Assembly: GCA_947853365.1 (NCBI GenBank)
Contig: CANTWQ010000017.1
Span: forward strand, 1 to 11,552
Length of the DNA: 11,552 nucleotides
Direction: 5' to 3'
Origin: an uncultured Bacilli bacterium
Lineage (GTDB): Bacteria > Bacillota_I > Bacilli_A > RF39 > UBA660
The translations under genes were made by a program, and so were the position numbers. Below the pieces are notes generated by a model that was not told where the DNA came from, made no database searches, and was given only the letters and a program-made list of their open reading frames with translations. Below are positions 1 to 6,077 of this stretch, piece after piece. Position 1 is the first letter of the stretch. Every line of letters begins with the position of its first letter.

Positions 1-1
1 T

Positions 2-1576
2 TTGGAGAGAAGATTTCAAAAGATTAAGGTAAATGAACCGAGTGTCGAAGATACGATTACCATTCTTCGTGGCTTAAAAGAACGTTTTGAAATTCATCAT
101 GGGGTTACGATTTCTGATAAAGCCTTGATCGCAGCGGCAACGCTTTCTAACCGTTATATTACGGATCGTTTTTTACCAGATAAAGCGATTGATTTGGTCG
201 ATGAGGCATGTGCTACCATTCGAGTACAAATGGATTCCGTTCCGACGGAATTGGATCAATTGACGAGACAGATTATGCGTTTGGAAATTGAACGGCAAGC
301 GATCAAAAAAGAAAAAGACGAACTATCCAAAAAAAGAATGGAAGAAATTGATAAAGCATTAGTATCATTGAAGGAAAAAGAGAATAGATATAAATCTGCT
401 TGGGAAGAAGAGAAGAACATCTACGGGGAAATCAAATCGAAGAAGAGCGAAATCGAAAAAGCACGTTTTGCTTTGGAACAAGCAGAGAATTCTTATGATT
501 TGGAGAAGGCTGCTAAACTACGGCATGGGGATATTCCAGCATTGGAAAAAGAATTGGCAGCGTTACAACAAAAGGAAAAGAATAAAATTTTAAGTGATAC
601 GGTAACAGAAGAGTCGATTGCGGAAATTATTTCTCGCTGGACGCAGATACCTATTTCTAAATTGATGTCTGGAGAACGTGAGAAATTACTACATCTAGAA
701 GATCATTTGCGTCTTCGGGTTAAGGGCCAGGATGAAGCTTTGCGATTGGTGAGTGAGGCGATTATTAAGTCGCGAAGTGGTATCAAGGATCCTAATCGTC
801 CGATTGGTTCGTTCCTCTTTTTAGGGCCGACTGGAGTTGGTAAGACAGAAGTAGCTCGTAGTCTTGCTTATGAACTTTTTGATGATGAGAAACATATGGT
901 TCGTATCGATATGAGCGAATATATGGAAAAATTCAGTGTTTCTAGATTGATTGGTTCTCCTCCTGGTTATGTCGGCTACGAGGAAGGTGGTCAATTGACG
1001 GAAGCAGTTCGTCGGAATCCTTATAGTATTGTTTTATTCGACGAGGTGGAAAAGGCCCATCCTGAAGTTTTGAATTTGCTATTACAAATATTGGATGATG
1101 GTCGCATTACCGATTCGAATGGTCGAACTGTCGATTTTAAAAATACAATCATTATTATGACTTCGAATTTGGGCAGTGAGCATATCTTAAATGGTCATCC
1201 GGAATTGGTGGAAAAAGAATTGAAGAGTTATTTCCGACCAGAATTTTTGAATCGTATTGATGAAATTATTATGTTCCATGCGTTATCAAAAGAAGTATTG
1301 GGCGAAATTTTGGACAAAATAATTGCTGAAATTGAAACACGGTTAAAACCACAGAATATTCATTTAAAATTGACTCAAAAAGCTAAGGATCAATTGTTGG
1401 AAGCTGGCTATGATCCAACGTTTGGTGCTCGTCCTTTAAAACGGACAGTCAGTCATACGGTAGAAGTGTTGCTTGCGGAAAAATTGATTCGTGATGAAAT
1501 TCATTATGGTGATACTGTGACAATCGATTATCAAAATCAGAAATTTCTAATACAGACAAAAGGAGATCTCAAATAA
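2..1576 (+). CDS. clpB: ATP-dependent chaperone ClpB, 3' portion (5' end cut by window)
   Basis: This is the C-terminal 524 residues of the Hsp100 disaggregase, which threads aggregated proteins through a hexameric ring in the cytoplasm with DnaK. The reading frame is open at the left edge; the leading TTG is an internal Leu codon, not a start. The fragment opens at LERRFQ, whose two Arg (3 and 4) correspond to the arginine fingers of the first ATPase domain. About 330 residues (N-domain and first Walker motifs) therefore lie upstream. Next come the end of the first ATPase domain, a charged coiled-coil middle domain (about 75-200), and the second ATPase domain with Walker A GPTGVGKT (275-282), Walker B VLFDE (344-348), an arginine-finger region (FRPEFLNR, 411-418) and sensor 2 GARP (475-478). 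The full-length middle domain favours ClpB over ClpC or ClpE. The stop lies inside a terminator hairpin. Confidence 0.96.
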   Translation: MERRFQKIKVNEPSVEDTITILRGLKERFEIHHGVTISDKALIAAATLSNRYITDRFLPDKAIDLVDEACATIRVQMDSVPTELDQLTRQIMRLEIERQAIKKEKDELSKKRMEEIDKALVSLKEKENRYKSAWEEEKNIYGEIKSKKSEIEKARFALEQAENSYDLEKAAKLRHGDIPALEKELAALQQKEKNKILSDTVTEESIAEIISRWTQIPISKLMSGEREKLLHLEDHLRLRVKGQDEALRLVSEAIIKSRSGIKDPNRPIGSFLFLGPTGVGKTEVARSLAYELFDDEKHMVRIDMSEYMEKFSVSRLIGSPPGYVGYEEGGQLTEAVRRNPYSIVLFDEVEKAHPEVLNLLLQILDDGRITDSNGRTVDFKNTIIIMTSNLGSEHILNGHPELVEKELKSYFRPEFLNRIDEIIMFHALSKEVLGEILDKIIAEIETRLKPQNIHLKLTQKAKDQLLEAGYDPTFGARPLKRTVSHTVEVLLAEKLIRDEIHYGDTVTIDYQNQKFLIQTKGDLK

Positions 1577-1586
1577 TCTCCTTTTT
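1558..1586. terminator. Bidirectional Rho-independent terminator between convergent clpB and sortase genes
   Basis: A perfect 10-bp inverted repeat (AAAAGGAGAT at 1558-1567, ATCTCCTTTT at 1576-1585) encloses an 8-nt loop. T-runs follow the stem in the clpB direction, and A-runs on the other side become U-runs when read from the minus strand. The clpB stop (1574-1576) and the sortase stop (1569-1571) both fall in or next to the loop, so one compact hairpin can serve both transcripts. Confidence 0.85.
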
Positions 1587-2147
1587 GTTTGCAATAATGG
1601 TGAGTTGATATCCTGGTTGATGTGGCATGCATGTTGTTAAAACGAGAATATGTTTTTGCTGGGGAATCGAAATGGTTCCATCTTTGCTCGTTACTTTTAT
1701 GCTGTCGACTATATAAGTTAAGGTTTCATCTTGATAAGTAAGATAAATGGAATCATTTTTTTGTAAATGATCTAATTCTTGAAAAAAAGCGATTTTGCCT
1801 GTTCCAGAATGTGCACAAAGAATCACACGGTCTTTGCCCTCGTTGGGATAGGTTGATTCTTTTAGGAAGGTTACATTTTTGTCAATGCTATTTTGTTTAC
1901 TTTCTTTTTGATATAATGGTTGTTCTAAAGCAATGTTAGGAATCGACAGGGTTCCAATTTGGTCTGTTTTTTGGTTTTCTGTTTGCTTGATTGATGATAC
2001 ATTGTTTTTTTGGGTTGTTGTAGTTACCGTATCACTTGTACTTGTTATTTCAGCAGTGGAATTATAGCGATTGTAAGCGATTGTTTTTGTTTGTGTGCAT
2101 ACAAGTAGTAGTAAGACAATCGTCAAGATACTTATTTTTCTTTTCAT
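1569..2147 (-). CDS. Sortase family transpeptidase (divergent)
   Basis: Sortases join surface proteins to the cell wall or to one another outside the membrane. From the ATG at 2147 the protein has 192 residues: a membrane anchor (about 5-24), a Ser/Thr-rich linker (about 30-60), then the sortase beta-barrel. Visible marks are the GTLSIP opening (65-70), the catalytic-His motif CAHSG (His113), [12 protein letters not shown] (121-132) and the catalytic-Cys motif VLTTC (Cys173). The catalytic Arg that normally follows the Cys strand is replaced by Gln181 (GYQLTII). The same frame extends upstream to a TTG at 2171 (8 extra residues); I chose the ATG because a modest purine-rich AAAGAAG lies upstream and the anchor starts directly after it. 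The gene overlaps the adhesin gene by 86 nt in another frame, so the two are likely co-transcribed and the adhesin is the probable substrate. The sortase call is secure; class and activity are not. Confidence 0.85.
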   Translation of the reverse strand: MKRKISILTIVLLLLVCTQTKTIAYNRYNSTAEITSTSDTVTTTTQKNNVSSIKQTENQKTDQIGTLSIPNIALEQPLYQKESKQNSIDKNVTFLKESTYPNEGKDRVILCAHSGTGKIAFFQELDHLQKNDSIYLTYQDETLTYIVDSIKVTSKDGTISIPQQKHILVLTTCMPHQPGYQLTIIANKKEII

Positions 2148-3564
2148 AGTAAACTTCTTCTTTCGCTTCAATGATCATAGTATTTGGTACTTCGATGATT
2201 TCTTCGGGAATTTTGTAATTCACTTTTTGGAAAAAGGTTTGTGTTTCGTCTTCTGAAATGACAATGGTAAAATCATCGATGGCAAGGTAACCTTCGGTTG
2301 TCGTCTCCTGATGAACTATATAGGTTCCATACGGCAAGCGGATTTGCGCGATACCCGCGTCATTGGTTGTTAATGTGGCAATTTTTTCTTGTTTTTCATT
2401 CCAAATAGAGAAAGTAATATTGGCTTCTTTTTCTAAATGATCCTCTACTTCGTACCATTTTTCGATGGTAATTTCTTTTTCGATTCTTTCGTTTTCTATT
2501 ATGATTTCTTGATAGGCGCCATCTATTTCTACTTTGATCGGAGTTGTTTCCATGATGTGTCCCAATCCGGATTGAATTTCTTCTATGTAATAGGTCCCTA
2601 TTGGAAGGCTGTCAATGATGATTTGATTTTGGTCATCAAAGATGTAATTCCCTATTAGGTTATCATCTGCATCTTTTATTTGAATGCTGGTTCCTTCTAA
2701 AGTTGCCTTAATGGACGGGAGATCGGTATTGGTTACACTCCTTTTTTCGATCAATAATGTATTTTTGTTGTTCTCGACCTTTAGTTGTACTGTTTTGGGT
2801 TTTAAATCTCCGGCGACTAACATATCTTGGCTGTTATTATGTGGGTAGACGATAGGTGGAACAAATCGTGTTTGTTCTTGCCTTGTTAAAGTAATGATAC
2901 TCGTACCTTCTTTCTTAGATGTGATTTGTAGACTTTGGGGATTTTTGGCTACTTGGATATTGTCATTATCTATCGAAATTGTATAATGATCTAGTTGTTG
3001 ATTGTGATCGGTGATGATCGTTGTTTCGCCTAGTTGTAAAGAGAGATGATTTTGATCGAACTTTGGCATTTGTTCGTAATGTTCGACATCTCTTAAAATG
3101 GCTTCCATATCTGCATCATATTTTGTGATTCTCGTACCATTTAAAGTGTTGGTAAAGTAGAATTCTCCTGTTGGTTCGGCGACTCTCCAGATCAATACTT
3201 GGGTGAGATAATACCAATAATCTTGCGTTCTTCCGGGATATCCATATCCAAAGTAAGCAATCGTCGCCATTTTTTGCCACATTTCGTTGGTAATGTCGTT
3301 GACATTGATCGCATGGTCGTAGACAATTTGTTCATTGATTACTTCCCATGGTTCGATGCAATAGGCCTTGGCCCCATCGCTTTTTCGGATGAGGAAGCGA
3401 GCTTGTTGATAACGAAATCCAACGCCATTGGCATGCTGTTTATTCACATATAGATTCGGAATATAAGCGCCATCTGTGAAACTTTCCGCATGCGTTATTT
3501 GTGGCCATAGGAATATACCGACGGCAATTAGGATGGATAAAATCCCAAATAGTTTTATTTTCAT
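2062..3564 (-). CDS. Secreted thioester-domain surface adhesin with SpaA/CnaB-like repeats
   Basis: This 500-residue secreted protein belongs to the Cys-Gln thioester surface protein group, whose internal thioester can bind amines on host proteins covalently. It has a signal peptide (1-26, likely cut after THA) and a thioester domain with Cys69 in AYCIEPW and Gln122 in LTQVLIW. A beta-rich linker domain follows (about 170-262). Two SpaA/CnaB-like domains come next: the first has Lys274 and Glu328/329, the second Lys369 and Glu420, as candidate isopeptide-bond residues. A sorting-like VPNT motif lies at 459-462. The expected hydrophobic helix after the motif is absent; instead a 38-residue polar tail runs 86 nt into the sortase gene. 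The start is secure: AAAGGAGG at 3571-3578 sits 6 nt before the ATG. How the protein stays on the surface is unclear. A frameshift at the 3' end is possible. Confidence 0.88.
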   Translation of the reverse strand: MKIKLFGILSILIAVGIFLWPQITHAESFTDGAYIPNLYVNKQHANGVGFRYQQARFLIRKSDGAKAYCIEPWEVINEQIVYDHAINVNDITNEMWQKMATIAYFGYGYPGRTQDYWYYLTQVLIWRVAEPTGEFYFTNTLNGTRITKYDADMEAILRDVEHYEQMPKFDQNHLSLQLGETTIITDHNQQLDHYTISIDNDNIQVAKNPQSLQITSKKEGTSIITLTRQEQTRFVPPIVYPHNNSQDMLVAGDLKPKTVQLKVENNKNTLLIEKRSVTNTDLPSIKATLEGTSIQIKDADDNLIGNYIFDDQNQIIIDSLPIGTYYIEEIQSGLGHIMETTPIKVEIDGAYQEIIIENERIEKEITIEKWYEVEDHLEKEANITFSIWNEKQEKIATLTTNDAGIAQIRLPYGTYIVHQETTTEGYLAIDDFTIVISEDETQTFFQKVNYKIPEEIIEVPNTMIIEAKEEVYYEKKNKYLDDCLTTTCMHTNKNNRLQSL

Positions 3565-3570
3565 TTGTTT

Positions 3571-3578
3571 CCTCCTTT
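3571..3578 (-). promoter_or_regulatory. Strong ribosome binding site of the adhesin gene
   Basis: Read on the minus strand, this is AAAGGAGG, 6 nt before the ATG at 3564. It fixes the start of the adhesin and agrees with the signal peptide beginning at once. Confidence 0.85.
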
Positions 3579-3603
3579 GTCAAAATAACATTGACAGTGA
3601 GGT

Positions 3604-3632
3604 ACTATAGCAGCTTCTTTTGAATATTACAA
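3604..3632 (-). promoter_or_regulatory. Sigma-A-type promoter of the adhesin-sortase genes
   Basis: On the minus strand, TTGTAA (-35, 3627-3632) and TATAGT (-10, 3604-3609) are separated by exactly 17 nt. The predicted start of transcription is near 3597, giving a leader of about 30 nt before the adhesin ATG. A-tracts lie directly upstream of the -35 on this strand and could act as an UP element. Confidence 0.65.
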
Positions 3633-3638
3633 ATGACG

Positions 3639-3776
3639 TTTTTTGCCATTTTTGCAGGCAATTTTACCTATTTTCGTTAAAATTTATCTATTTCTGCCTC
3701 TTTTTTTGGTAAATTTTACCATTTTTTTGACAATTTTTCGAAATTTCGTAAATTTCTATTTTTTTTTCATTTTTTT
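3639..3776. other. T-tract-rich divergent control region, possibly curved DNA
   Basis: No gene is seen between the adhesin start and the metal-sensor start. The plus strand carries fourteen T-tracts beginning near 3639, 3649, 3662, 3671, 3683, 3691, 3701, 3714, 3722, 3734, 3744, 3753, 3759 and 3770, a mean spacing of about 10.1 nt, close to one helical turn. Within it are a perfect 7+1+7 inverted repeat (TGGTAAA-T-TTTACCA, 3707-3721), a 10-bp palindrome CGAAATTTCG (3739-3748) and a consensus TTGACA (3727-3732). The TTGACA has only a poor partner TAAATT 16 nt downstream. Curvature or protein binding is inference. Confidence 0.5.
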
Positions 3777-3777
3777 G

Positions 3778-3786
3778 TGTTATATT
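3778..3786 (+). promoter_or_regulatory. Extended -10 promoter of the metal sensor and efflux genes
   Basis: TGT-TATATT (TG at 3778-3779, -10 at 3781-3786) is an extended -10 element with no good -35 at the expected spot. It predicts transcription starting near 3793, inside the downstream inverted repeat, giving a leader of about 30 nt. A second possible promoter uses TTGACA at 3727-3732. Confidence 0.5.
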
Positions 3787-3788
3787 AT

Positions 3789-3808
3789 ATATGAATGAAT
3801 ATTCATAT
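3789..3808 (+). promoter_or_regulatory. ArsR/SmtB-family operator for the cadCA-type operon
   Basis: A perfect inverted repeat with 8-bp arms (ATATGAAT, 3789-3796; ATTCATAT, 3801-3808) and a 4-nt spacer. Its core, TGAATG-AA-TATTCA (3792-3805), follows the TGAA...TTCA layout known for ArsR/SmtB-family operators. It lies just after the -10 and overlaps the predicted transcription start, so a bound metal-free repressor would block transcription of its own gene and of the efflux ATPase gene. Confidence 0.75.
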
Positions 3809-3824
3809 GTTGGAGGTGAATGTG

Positions 3825-4202
3825 ATGCGAAAAATTCCGATAGAAGTTTGTCGGGATGATGTAATTCATGAAGATGTTGTGCAAGATGTGATGAAAAAGC
3901 AATTGCCGGCCTCGACGATTTTAGAATTACAACAATTTTTTAAGGTATTTGCTGATGAGACGCGACTAAAAGTGATAGAGGCGTTATCTTATCATGATTT
4001 ATGTGTTTGTGATATTTCTTGTCTTTTAAAAATGAGTCAATCCTCGATTTCTCATCAATTACGGTTGTTACGAGATTTAAATTTGGTGAAAACAAAAAAA
4101 GAGGGAAAGGTTGTTTACTATTCTTTGGCGGATCATCATATTTTACAAATTTTTCAAATGGGCTGTACGCATATTGAGGAGGGAGAAAATGAAAAAAATT
4201 GA
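3825..4202 (+). CDS. cadC: CadC-type ArsR-family metal-sensing repressor
   Basis: This is a 125-residue winged-helix repressor that releases DNA when it binds Cd, Pb or Zn. The ELCVCD-like metal motif is present as DLCVCD (Cys60, Cys62), followed by the recognition helix MSQSSISHQLR and the wing (KKEGKVVYYSL). The C-terminal helix keeps the alpha-5 Zn-site pattern of CadC with exact spacing: Asp103, His105, His116, Glu119. The N-terminus has one Cys (Cys9) where CadC has two (7 and 11). The start is set by GGAGG at 3812-3816, 8 nt before this ATG; an in-frame ATG at 3795 lies inside the operator and is unlikely to be used. The stop overlaps the ATPase start by 14 nt, indicating translational coupling. 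The family and metal-sensor role are secure; the exact metal is inferred. Confidence 0.9.
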   Translation: MRKIPIEVCRDDVIHEDVVQDVMKKQLPASTILELQQFFKVFADETRLKVIEALSYHDLCVCDISCLLKMSQSSISHQLRLLRDLNLVKTKKEGKVVYYSLADHHILQIFQMGCTHIEEGENEKN

Positions 4203-6027
4203 TATTACACTATTGCGTATCATCGGATCTGGCATTTTGTTTGGCGTTGCTTTTTTTGTAAGTGTCAAAGTGCAGTGGATTCTTTATTTGCTTGCTTATT
4301 TATTGGTGGGCTACGATGTGATAGAAAAAGCCATCAAAGGTATTTTTCATGGCGAATTTTTTGATGAAGCCTTTTTGATGACGTTGGCTACGGTGGGGGC
4401 ACTTATGATTCGAGAATTTCCTGAAGCTGTCGCGGTCATGCTTTTTTATCAATTAGGAGAATGGACTTTTGATAAGGCTATCGATAAGTCGAAGGATTCT
4501 ATTATGTCTTTGATGGATTTCCGTAGTGATACGGCATGGCTCGAAAAGGGAAACGATTTCGTTAAAGTGGATCCAGAAACTGTTCCAGTTGGGAGTATTA
4601 TCTTAGTACAACCGGGAGAGAGAGTTCCTTTGGATGGTGTTGTCATCGAAGGGTCTTCTACTTTAGACACTTCTTCTTTGACTGGTGAGAGTATACCAAG
4701 AGAAGTGCACGTGGGCGATACTGTTTTCAGTGGTGTGATCAATTTAGATGGTTCATTTCAATTAAAAACGACTACTCTTAGTTCGGAATCTACAGTGAGT
4801 CGTATTTTGGATTTAATGGAGCATGCGAGTGAGAAAAAGGCTCCGACGGAACGATTTATTACTCGTTTTTCTAAAATTTATACACCAGTCGTAGTGATCC
4901 TTGCAGTTCTTCTTTTTCTCATTCCTGTTTTTCTCTTTCACCAAGACATGGGGACTTGGTTTTATCGGGCATTGGTATTTCTGGTGATTTCTTGTCCTTG
5001 TGCTCTTGTGATTTCGATTCCCCTTGGCTTTTTCTGTGGGATTGGGGTTGCGAGTAAATATGGAATTTTAATGAAAGGGAGTAACGAGCTAGAGAAGTTA
5101 AAACATGTTTCTACTGTTGTGTTTGATAAAACGGGGACTTTGACCAAAGGTAATTTCTCGATTACTTCGATCCATGGAAAAAAGAAAGAGCAAGTGTTAA
5201 TGTATGCGGCCTATTTGGAAGCATCGTCTTCGCATCCGATTGCGGTATCCATTCGAAATGCTTATGGTAAGAAAGTGGATAAGAGAAAACTTAAAAATGT
5301 TAAGGAAGTTTCTGGTAATGGTGTGGTGGCAACCCTTGATGGAGTAAAAATGATTCTTGGAAAAAGCAATTTTTTAAAGGAACAGGGGATTACTTTGCCG
5401 AATGTAAAAGAAGTTGGGACAGTGATTTATTTGGCTGTGGATGGAGCATATTATGGCCATTTGGTGATTCGAGATGAGGTGAAAGAAGATGCCAAAGAAG
5501 CCCTTCTTTTACTGCAAAAAGAGGGCGTGAAGCGATTTGTTTTGTTATCGGGAGATCATAAGGATATTGTATCCCATGTTGCTCAAGAGGTTGGTATTTT
5601 AGAATTTTATAGCAATCTATTGCCTGTTGATAAAGTGCATCAGTTAGAAGGAATTCGTCAGGAAGAGGTGGATTATGTTCTTTTTGTTGGTGATGGTATG
5701 AACGATGCTCCAGTTTTGATGAGTGCTGATATTGGTGTTTCAATGGGAGGTATTGGGAGTGATGCGGCGATTGAAGCAAGTGATATTGTACTAATGGATG
5801 ATTCTTTAACGAAGATTGCTTTATCGATTATCATTGCAAAACGTACTAATCGTATTGTCTGGCAAAATATTTTCTTTGCGATTGGAGTTAAGATATTATT
5901 TTTACTACTAGGTGCATTGGGAATTGCTTCGATATGGTTTGCGGTTTTTGCCGATGTGGGTGTTACGATTCTTGCGATTTTGAATGCTCTTCGTATTCTG
6001 TATCATGCTTATGAAAAAGATATGTAA
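4189..6027 (+). CDS. cadA: Zn/Cd/Pb-exporting P1B-type ATPase, lacking an N-terminal metal-binding domain
   Basis: This 612-residue membrane pump exports soft divalent metals using ATP. Seen in order are N-terminal membrane helices, the actuator motif TGES (165-168), the metal-channel motif SCPCAL (CPC 269-271), the phosphorylated Asp313 in DKTGT, the nucleotide-domain SSSHP, the hinge GDGMNDAP (501-508), and ADVGVT near the C-terminus. Its Asp589 matches the membrane Asp typical of Zn/Cd/Pb pumps (the ZntA/CadA type) rather than copper pumps. Many CadA proteins are over 700 residues with a CxxC HMA domain; none is present here, and no His-rich stretch replaces it. The start is the ATG at 4189, preceded by GAGGAGGGA (4173-4181); the frame stays open further upstream, inside the repressor gene. 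Control is expected through the upstream operator. Confidence 0.93.
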   Translation: MKKIDITLLRIIGSGILFGVAFFVSVKVQWILYLLAYLLVGYDVIEKAIKGIFHGEFFDEAFLMTLATVGALMIREFPEAVAVMLFYQLGEWTFDKAIDKSKDSIMSLMDFRSDTAWLEKGNDFVKVDPETVPVGSIILVQPGERVPLDGVVIEGSSTLDTSSLTGESIPREVHVGDTVFSGVINLDGSFQLKTTTLSSESTVSRILDLMEHASEKKAPTERFITRFSKIYTPVVVILAVLLFLIPVFLFHQDMGTWFYRALVFLVISCPCALVISIPLGFFCGIGVASKYGILMKGSNELEKLKHVSTVVFDKTGTLTKGNFSITSIHGKKKEQVLMYAAYLEASSSHPIAVSIRNAYGKKVDKRKLKNVKEVSGNGVVATLDGVKMILGKSNFLKEQGITLPNVKEVGTVIYLAVDGAYYGHLVIRDEVKEDAKEALLLLQKEGVKRFVLLSGDHKDIVSHVAQEVGILEFYSNLLPVDKVHQLEGIRQEEVDYVLFVGDGMNDAPVLMSADIGVSMGGIGSDAAIEASDIVLMDDSLTKIALSIIIAKRTNRIVWQNIFFAIGVKILFLLLGALGIASIWFAVFADVGVTILAILNALRILYHAYEKDM

Positions 6028-6041
6028 GGTATCTTTTTTTT
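6014..6041 (+). terminator. AT-rich Rho-independent terminator after cadA
   Basis: AAAAAGATA (6014-6022) pairs perfectly with TATCTTTTT (6030-6038) around a 7-nt loop that contains the cadA stop codon, and an eight-T run (6034-6041) overlaps the 3' arm. The stem holds only one G-C pair, so the strength is uncertain. Confidence 0.6.
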
Positions 6042-6052
6042 GCTTCCTGTAA

Positions 6053-6058
6053 TATAAT
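6053..6058 (+). promoter_or_regulatory. fhs: -10 element of the fhs promoter
   Basis: A perfect TATAAT is present, with only a weak -35 (TATCTT, 6030-6035, 17-nt spacer) overlapping the cadA terminator. Transcription would begin near 6065. The -10 overlaps the first in-frame ATG (6057), which argues against that ATG as the fhs start. Confidence 0.45.
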
Positions 6059-6077
6059 GGGGATGGGTGATGAAAAC

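Noticed and set aside
2062-2171. Programmed ribosomal frameshift making an adhesin-sortase fusion
   Set aside because: The A5 run is short and not a classic slippery heptamer, and the needed shift is +1. The topology of an outside anchor and a sortase anchor would also conflict. Kept only as a junction worth checking.
2437-2658. A plus-strand frame of 73 codons within the adhesin gene
   Set aside because: Aromatic-rich translation typical of antisense of a Glu/Ile-rich gene; no ribosome site; shadow.
3707-3721. Inverted repeat as an insertion-sequence end or attachment site
   Set aside because: No transposase, no matching second end and no target duplication are seen; a regulator site or simple AT-rich palindrome is enough.
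4200-4202. TGA read as Trp, as in Mycoplasma
   Set aside because: TGA ends the sensor gene directly at the start of the next gene and also ends the sortase at the expected length, so the standard code applies.
5390-5779. A 129-codon open frame on the minus strand inside cadA
   Set aside because: It lies wholly within the strongly conserved ATPase sequence in another frame, has no ribosome site and resembles no protein; it is a shadow.
4189-6027. Copper-exporting ATPase
   Set aside because: The CPC motif alone would allow it, but Asp589 in ADVGVT, the CadC-type sensor and the absence of copper-pump membrane motifs favour Zn/Cd/Pb.
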